A DNA stretch of 64,000 nucleotides. It comes from Phalacrocorax aristotelis (lineage: Eukaryota > Chordata > Aves > Suliformes > Phalacrocoracidae). The DNA lies in the NCBI RefSeq assembly GCF_949628215.1, contig NC_134277.1, positions 310,001 to 374,000 of the forward strand, given 5' to 3'. This document shows, piece after piece, positions 58,301-64,000 of the stretch (its first letter is position 1; each line of letters starts with the position of its first letter). The position numbers and the translations under genes are program-made. Below the pieces are notes generated by a model. The model saw only the letters and a program-made list of their open reading frames with translations, was not told the origin of the DNA and did not search any database.

Positions 58301-61300
58301 TCCAGTGTGGGACTTTCCTGTGCTGAATGATTTTTGTGTCCAGCCTTTTCACGGGGCCTTGCAGCACGCGGGTGCCCTCTGAGACGGGTGTCCTGGGTGC
58401 TGCCAGGTGTCTGTGGCCAACTTGCCGCAGAGTTAAGGCTTCCCTGGTGCAAGATGCCCGGGCTCTGGGAGCGGTGAGCACGCTTGCCCTGCTGAGCCAC
58501 TGTCCTTTTTCCACAGGTGCGCTGCACTCCATGCTGGGCGCCATGGACAAGCGAGTGTCCGAGGAGGTAACGATCTCGTGGGGCCTTCCTCGGTGACTTT
58601 TCTCTCCCACCTGGTTAATAGCCACAAGTCCATAGTGCCGAGGACTTCTCTGTAACCTGGGTGGTTACAAGCACGTTAATGTCAGACACCAGCTCTGGGT
58701 GTCTGCTCTGAGCCGGTATCACCGTAGGGCGTTCTGAGGGGCCGCTCTGGGGGTCTGCATCCCTCCCTGCCCTGTTGTTGCCCCAGCAAGGCTCTGCCTG
58801 GGCTGGCCAGGCTGTCCTTCCCCCCACCCCCAGCACAAAGGGCCGGGAGGGGGGAAATTGGATGCAGCTTGGGGCACGCTCAGCCAGGGGCAAGCACCAA
58901 GCTGTTTAGAGCCCCAGGAACTCTCTCCAGGCTTGTGGCAGCTGCTTTTTGGGGCTTTGGAGGAGGCAGGGAACACCTAACCCCTGCTGAGCTGGGGTTT
59001 ATCATCCTAACGCCCCATCTGAAGGGAGGTCGCTGCTTTCCCGGTCTTGCCGAGTCTCCGTGGATCCCTTGCGTCCAGCAGCACGTGCCTACGGCCATCA
59101 GCTGGCTCGGCGCACATGCCAGAGGGCTGCTGCACGCCTGACGCGTGTTCTCCATCCTCTCAGGGCATGAAGGTTTCCTGCACCCATTTCCAGTGCGCTG
59201 CTGGGGCGTTTACGTACCTGCGGGATCACTTCCCTCACTCCTACAGCGTAGACATGAGCCACCAGATCCTCAACCTCAACATCAACCTCATGCTGGTAGG
59301 AACGGGGCTCTGCTTCCACTGGGGCACTGGTCACACTGGGATGGCTCTTTCCACACCTTGAAGGCGGCTGTTGCTTGACCGGGGGAGGGGTGTTGGTAGG
59401 GTTGGGGGCTCCTTGCTGAGTGCTTGGAGCCAGCTGGGACAGGACCCCGGTGCCCCGTGGTGGGTTGATGTCTGGGCAGCTGCATGAGGGGCTCCCTCCC
59501 ACGGGAGGGAAGGAGGTTTTGGGGGGTAGCGGGGAAGAGGGAAGGCTCTTTGCTGTCCTGCTCATCTCTGTGTCGTTCAGGCATCCCTTGGGGCTGGGGT
59601 TTACTGCGCTCCGCTGGCCCCTCAGGAAAGGGGCTGTAGCTGGTGGGTCCCACTGCGGGTCAGGGCCTGGATTGGATACAGGGGGTGTCCCGAGGCATAG
59701 GGGAAACGGAGTGTTCCCCTTTTGTCTGAACACGAGCCCCCAGCGTGCCCTGGCAGCCCAGGGGGCCAACCGTGCCCTGGGGGGCACCGAGCCCTGCATC
59801 GCAGCCGGGCGAGGGGGGGGATTGTCTGGCTCTGCCCCGCGCTGGGGCGGCCTCACCCCGAGTGCTGTGGGCAGCGTTGGGCACCGCAGGACATGGAGGG
59901 TATAAAGCTACTGGAGAGTGTCCAGAGGAGGCCACGGAGTTGGGGAAGGGTTTAGAGGGGAAACCGTACGAGGGGCAGCTGGAGTCCCTGGGTTTGTTCA
60001 GCTGGAGCAGAGGAGGCCGAGGGCAGCCCCATGGCGCTCTGCAGCTCCCTCCCGAGGGGAGGAGGAGGGGCAGGGCTGGTCTCTGCTCTCTGGTGCCCAA
60101 CGCCAGGCCCCGAGGGAACGGCAGGGAGATGTGCCAGGGGAGGGTGAGGCTGGGCATTAGGAGAAGGTCCTTCCCCCAGAGGGTGGTGGGGCCCTGGCAC
60201 AGGCTCCCCAGGGAGGCATCACGGCACCAGCCTGGCGATGTTCCAGAAGTACTTGGCCAAGGCCCTCAGAGACACGGTGTGAATTTGGGGTGTCCTGTGC
60301 AGGGACAGGAGCTGGGCTCGATGGTCCTTGTGGGTCCCTTCCAGCTCAGGACATTCTGTGATCCTATGTCCTCATCAGGGCCAGGCACAGGAGTGTCTCC
60401 TGGAGAAGTCCATGCTGGACAACAGGAAGAGTTTCCTCGTGGCCCGGATCAGCGCCCAGGTGAGCCCCTGGGTAACCTCTGCGGTGCTGAACTCTGTCCG
60501 CTCCCACCTCAGCGCTTGCTGTTCCCAGCACAGCCCTGCTCCCGCCGCATGGAGTGACACGTGGGATCGGGAGCTCGGGGAGGGCGTCCCAGACCCTGTG
60601 CGGTATTGGTGCAGTCAAACAGCTGCCTCACAGGGTGCTGCTGTTGCCTTGGGCTGTGAGCATGACCACCAGCTCCTGAAAGGAGACTGTAAGATACCCC
60701 AGAGGGAAGGGATTCCATCCAGGGGAACCTTGACAGACTGGAGAGAGGGTTGTGTGAACTGCATCAAGTTCAGCAAGGCCAAGTGTAGGGTCCTGCACCT
60801 GGGTCGGGGCAACCCCTGGTGTCAAAACAGGCTGGGGATGAAGGGATCAAGAGCGGAGAAGGACTTGGGGGTGCTGGGGGTGAAAAGCTGGACACGAGCC
60901 GGCCATGTGCGCTGGCAGCCCAGAGAGCCAGCCGTGCCCTGGGCTGCATCCCCAGCAGCGCGGGCAGCAGGGCGAGGGAGGGGGTCCTGCCCCTCTGCCC
61001 CGCTCTGTGAGACCCCCCTGCAGCGCCGCCTCCAGCTCGGGGCTCCTCAGCACGGGACAGACACGGGGCTGTTGGAGCGGGGCCAGAGGGGGCACAGAAA
61101 TGCTCCGAGGGCTGGAGCCCCTCTGCTGCGAGGCCGGGCTGGGAGAGCTGGGGTTGTGCAGCCTGGGGAAGAGAAGGCTCTGAGGAGACCTTATTGGGGC
61201 CTCCCAGGGCTTAAAGGGGGCTGTAGGAAGGATAGTCAGGGACCCTTTTTCAGGAAGTATAGCAATAGGACAAGGAGTGATGCCTTTAAACTGAAAGAGG

Positions 61301-63859
61301 GTAGATTTAGAGTGTGTATAAGGAAGAAATTCTTTACTCTGAGGGTGGTGAGGCGCTGGCACAGGTTGCCCAGAGAAATGGGAGTCACCCATTCCCTGGA
61401 GACATTCAAGGCCAGGCTGGCCGGGGCTCTGAGCAACCTCATCTAGTGGGAGATGTCCCTGCTCGCTGCAGGGGGTTGGACTGGATGGCCTTGGAAGGTC
61501 CCTTCCAACCCAAACCATCCTTTGATTCCACCCCTCTGTGTGGGGTGAATTTATCATGGTGATGTCACTGGTCCCTGGCTCTGACCAAAAACACCCCCGC
61601 AACGTCCTCACCGGCTGCTTTGCTGCGCTGCCCGGGTGACCCAAGGGCACAAACGCTGGAGCCGGTGAATCCTCCTGTCCCTTTGTTGCTCTCGGTTCTG
61701 CCTGGGATCCGGCTTTCTGGGGGTGGTTTCCAAACACCCGTCCCTCTCTCCGTAGGTGGTGGATTACTACAAAGAGGCCTGCCGGGCGCTGGAAAACTCG
61801 GAGACGGCCTCGCTGCTGGGAAAGATCCAGAAAGATTGGAAGAAGCTGGTTCAAATGAAGATCTATTATTTTGCAGCTGTGGCCCATGTAAGTGGGGAGC
61901 CCCACTCGGGGTCGGGGAGCCACTTGGCTGCAGTGTGGGGACCTGCCCTTTGCTCCCAGCCTGGCTCTCACGCCCGCTTTGGAGCGGTGCTCACCATGGT
62001 GCAACCCCACGACCAGGCTGTGGCTGCTCTGTGGGGTTTTCGTCCCTGTTTCAAAGCTCTCCCTTGAGTTACGGAGCTCTGACAGCGCCCGCGCGTGTTT
62101 TCTTGCAGCTGCACATGGGAAAACAAGCCGAGGAGCAGCAGAAGTTTGGGGAAAGGGTAAGCAGAGCCGTGTCGGCCCATCTCATCCGGGCTCCCGATCG
62201 CGGCCCTGCCCGGGGAGGGTTGAGTCCTGGGAGAGACTGTCACGCTCTGCGACACTGGGTGTCCGCGGCGCTGGGGACATGAGTGTGTCACCAGCCATGT
62301 CCTGCCTCCTGCAAGCGTTGATGGGTGTTGTTGGAAAGCCCCGCAACGCCGAAGGAAGCTGCAGCTCTTGTGGGGGGGCTGGTGGTGCCGTTCCTGTGCA
62401 AAGCAAGGGCGCCTACTTCTGCGCCAACCCTGGTACCCCTAACTCCCGGTCTCTCTGCAGGTCATCTACTTCCAGAGCGCTTTGGATAAACTCAACGAAG
62501 CTATCAAGCTGGCAAAGGTGTGTTCCTGCTCCACCTTGTAGCACTCGTTGGGTGGGACTTTTTTACAGCTGCTGTGCTGAGCAGTGGCTCGGTCCGGTGG
62601 GACGCCACACCACGATGAGAACTGGTGGCGTCAGTGTAAAAGCTTTCTTTTGCTCTTGACTGGGCTGGCAAACCTGTGCCGGCTTCCCAAAGTGTCCCTT
62701 TGCTTCTGCGGCATCTGGCCAAGCCCGAGGCTCTGGTGTCTCCTGGCCGCTTGGTCTCCCAGGTTTTCAGGGGGAATTGGTTTGGTTTCAATCATCCAGG
62801 AGCACATGGGCAGCTCCAGAAGGGCCGTGGGCCGGCAGCTCCCTACAGACCCCCTGGTGCTGATGCTGCGGCGCTCGGGAAGCCAAGGGTGGCCCCGTGG
62901 CGGGGTCTGCCTGTGCAACAGGGACATGGAGGATTTGGGGCTGCCTGCGGGCATCCCCGTTCCTTTGTGGGGCGCAAGGAGAGATGGCTGGCGAGGCTGC
63001 CGCTGGCTCCTGGGCACGCTCAGGCTGTGGCCACGGCGCACAGGGCTGTGGGTGGCCGCGATACCCGTTCCCTGCCTGCACTAACGTGCTCCCATTTCTG
63101 CAGGGCCAGCCAGAAACCGTCCAGGAAGCCCTGAGATTCACCATGGATGTGATCGGTGGCAAGTGAGTCTGTGCACGGGGCACCCCTGGACGTCACCGTC
63201 GTCCTTCTCTGTGGGGTCAGAAATGCCTGGTGTCAGCCCAGGGAGCGTCCCCGGTGTCCCCAGTGCGCAGACCCGAGCACCCCACGCTGTCTGAGGCTCT
63301 CGGGGTGTGCGGCTGCCCGCGGGTGTTGCTCTTTGCTCTCGCTGGAGCAAGCCCGAGACACACAGGGCCTGATGCCGCAGGGAGCGAGCTCGGGGAGCCG
63401 GGGAGGCTGCCCGCTCCTCGCCGATGCGGCATCGCTTCTCGCCTCTAGGTACAACTCGGCCAAAAAGGACAATGACTTCATCTACCACGAAGCTGTGCCT
63501 GCTCTGGACACCCTGCAGTCCGTGAAAGGTGCGGATGGGCAGTGCCCTCTCCCACCAGCTCGGGTGGGCGAGGGACACACGCACGCAGTGGCACATGGTG
63601 GATCCATGGGGCAGTGGGGCTTCGTGCCACGATCCCCTGCTCTCCTGGGATCGCTGGGAGCAAAGGTGTTGGGTGGGAGGACCCGTCTTAGGAATAATCG
63701 GCTCCCCGTAGAGGTTTTGGGCATGTTGTGTGCTTGACCCCCAGGTGCTCCGCTGGTGAAAGCCCTCCCTGTCAACCCCACGGATCCAGCCGTCACCGGA
63801 CCCGACATATTTGCCAAGCTGGTGCCCATGGCTGCCCACGAGGCCTCTTCCCTCTACAG
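52302..63859 (+). CDS. PTPN23: PTPN23 (HD-PTP) Bro1 domain, 5' part of the gene
   Basis: PTPN23 is a Bro1-family adaptor with an inactive phosphatase-like domain that works with ESCRT-0, -I and -III in endosomal receptor sorting. Exons: 52302-52385, 55474-55548, 56757-56884, 57458-57534, 58517-58566, 59164-59295, 60379-60459, 61756-61887, 62109-62156, 62461-62517, 63104-63162, 63449-63528, 63745-63859. They join in one frame to 1,118 nt (372 residues plus 2 nt) and the gene runs off the right edge. The start MEAVPRMPMIWLDLKEAGEF is that of HD-PTP. L202 and I206 fall at the positions reported for CHMP4 binding in human (from memory). The V domain, proline-rich part and phosphatase-like domain are not in the window. 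The promoter is a CpG island with an X-box cluster. Confidence 0.96.
52390..53245. repeat. PTPN23 intron 1 G-rich degenerate repeat
   Basis: GTGAGGGGTGTTTGGGGTCTGTGAGG-like units with variable spacing follow exon 1 directly. Several units contain GTGAGG or GTGAGT, resembling the exon 1 donor. Confidence 0.8.
55474..55548 (+). CDS. PTPN23: PTPN23 exon 2 (aa 29-53)
   Basis: FVLKNYGENPENYNEEL then RKLEVLRQ; acceptor CCCTTTCCAG, donor CAG|GTAAGC. Confidence 0.95.
56757..56884 (+). CDS. PTPN23: PTPN23 exon 3 (aa 54-96)
   Basis: It encodes SAVNVPRDFEGCSTLRKYFG and HYLQSRIPMGAEQEAAVPIA; donor GCGTG|GTGAGG splits a Trp codon. Confidence 0.95.
57458..57534 (+). CDS. PTPN23: PTPN23 exon 4 (aa 96-122)
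   Basis: TEIFSGKTVTHEDIKYEQAC ILYNL; acceptor TCTTTGCAG, donor CTGG|GTAAGG. Confidence 0.95.
58517..58566 (+). CDS. PTPN23: PTPN23 exon 5 (aa 122-138)
   Basis: GALHSMLGAMDKRVSEE; the GALHS helix is conserved in Bro1 domains. Donor GAG|GTAACG. Confidence 0.95.
59164..59295 (+). CDS. PTPN23: PTPN23 exon 6 (aa 139-182)
   Basis: GMKVSCTHFQCAAGAFTYLR through NLNINLML; donor CTG|GTAGGA. Confidence 0.95.
59722..60368 (+). mobile_element. CR1 LINE in PTPN23 intron 6, ending at the exon 7 acceptor
   Basis: It opens near GCGTGCCCTGGCAGCCCAGG and carries TTGTTCAGCTGGAGCAGAGG and GGTGGTGGGGCCCTGGCACA, ending CATTCTGTGATCCTATG. The exon 7 acceptor AG is only ten bases further on. Confidence 0.88.
60379..60459 (+). 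CDS. PTPN23: PTPN23 exon 7 (aa 183-209)
   Basis: GQAQECLLEKSMLDNRKS then FLVARISAQ, which includes L202 and I206 of the CHMP4-binding patch. A CR1 3' end lies about ten bases before its acceptor CTCATCAG. Confidence 0.95.
60690..61530 (+). mobile_element. CR1 LINE in PTPN23 intron 7, sense orientation
   Basis: Landmarks TTCAGCAAGGCCAAGTGTAG, GTCCTGCACCTGGGTCGGGG, ACTTGGGGGTGCTGGGGGTG, CTTTACTCTGAGGGTGGTGA and a decayed end CCAACCCAAACCATCCTTTG. It belongs with the 17,881 family. Confidence 0.9.
61756..61887 (+). CDS. PTPN23: PTPN23 exon 8 (aa 210-253)
   Basis: VVDYYKEACRALENSETASL to IYYFAAVAH; acceptor CTCCGTAG, donor CAT|GTAAGT. Confidence 0.95.
62109..62156 (+). CDS. PTPN23: PTPN23 exon 9 (aa 254-269)
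   Basis: LHMGKQAEEQQKFGER, a 16-codon Bro1 exon; donor AGG|GTAAGC. Confidence 0.95.
62461..62517 (+). CDS. PTPN23: PTPN23 exon 10 (aa 270-288)
   Basis: VIYFQSALDKLNEAIKLAK; acceptor CTCTCTGCAG, donor AAG|GTGTGT. Confidence 0.95.
63104..63162 (+). CDS. PTPN23: PTPN23 exon 11 (aa 289-308)
   Basis: GQPETVQEALRFTMDVIGG; donor GGCAA|GTGAGT splits a Lys codon. Confidence 0.95.
63449..63528 (+). CDS. PTPN23: PTPN23 exon 12 (aa 308-335)
   Basis: YNSAKKDNDFIYHEAVPALD TLQSVK; acceptor GCCTCTAG, donor AAAG|GTGCGG. Confidence 0.95.
63745..63859 (+). CDS. PTPN23: PTPN23 exon 13 (aa 335-373, last exon in window)
   Basis: APLVKALPVNPTDPAVTGPD to MAAHEASSLY; donor TACAG|GTGCAT splits the next codon. The remaining 141 bases of the window are intron 13. 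Confidence 0.93.
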
Positions 63860-64000
63860 GTGCATCCAGGGCCACGGCACGGGCGGGCACGGCTCTGCGA
63901 GAGCCAGGGATGAGGATCTCTGAGCTCGACAAGGAGCCCATGCCCCAGCTCAGCCTCTCCGCGGCCTGAAGGGAGCTGGGGGGGACTGAACTGGCCATGG

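Overview
The window is vertebrate nuclear DNA, almost certainly from a bird. Many CR1 LINE fragments carry the avian 3' tail (GATTCTATGATT-type) and CR1 reverse-transcriptase motifs. Genes have many small exons with GT-AG introns, CpG-island promoters and very GC-rich introns full of minisatellites, as on avian microchromosomes. The species cannot be named from the sequence alone.

Layout. (1) 1-33,292 holds no recognisable coding exon and is probably the 5' part of CCM2 intron 1, with CCM2 on the minus strand. It holds CR1 copies of several ages, one CR1 nested in another, and one AT-rich island. (2) 33,293-33,322 is CCM2 coding exon 1 (MEEEGKKGKK). Next to it lies a divergent CpG-island promoter (33.3-34.4 kb) with YY1, NRF1, CRE and ZNF143-like motifs. 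(3) 34.1-35.4 kb on the plus strand has the splice and polyA signals of a short, poorly coding transcript. It sits where human SNHG15 sits between CCM2 and MYO1G. (4) 35,670-50,873 (+) is a complete MYO1G gene, 22 coding exons, about 1,007 aa. Most of its larger introns carry their own minisatellite family; intron 16 carries a CR1. In intron 10 the array has copied the end of exon 10 with its splice donor about 16 times. (5) 50.9-52.3 kb is a short intergenic gap with low-complexity DNA and an 84-bp tandem duplication bearing six RFX/X-box-like sites. (6) 52,302 to the window end (+) is the 5' part of PTPN23 (HD-PTP): 13 coding exons covering most of the Bro1 domain. CR1 elements lie in introns 6 and 7.

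Roles. The genes act in separate processes. CCM2 is a scaffold of the endothelial cerebral-cavernous-malformation complex. MYO1G is a membrane-binding class I myosin of blood cells. PTPN23 is an ESCRT-associated Bro1 protein of endosomal sorting. Human gene order (from memory) keeps MYO1G-SNHG15-CCM2 together on 7p but has PTPN23 on 3p, so the MYO1G-PTPN23 junction is a rearrangement relative to human.

Exon boundaries were derived by hand from splice signals, reading-frame continuity and remembered family sequence. All 22 MYO1G exons join in one frame to a stop codon, and all 13 PTPN23 exons join in one frame.
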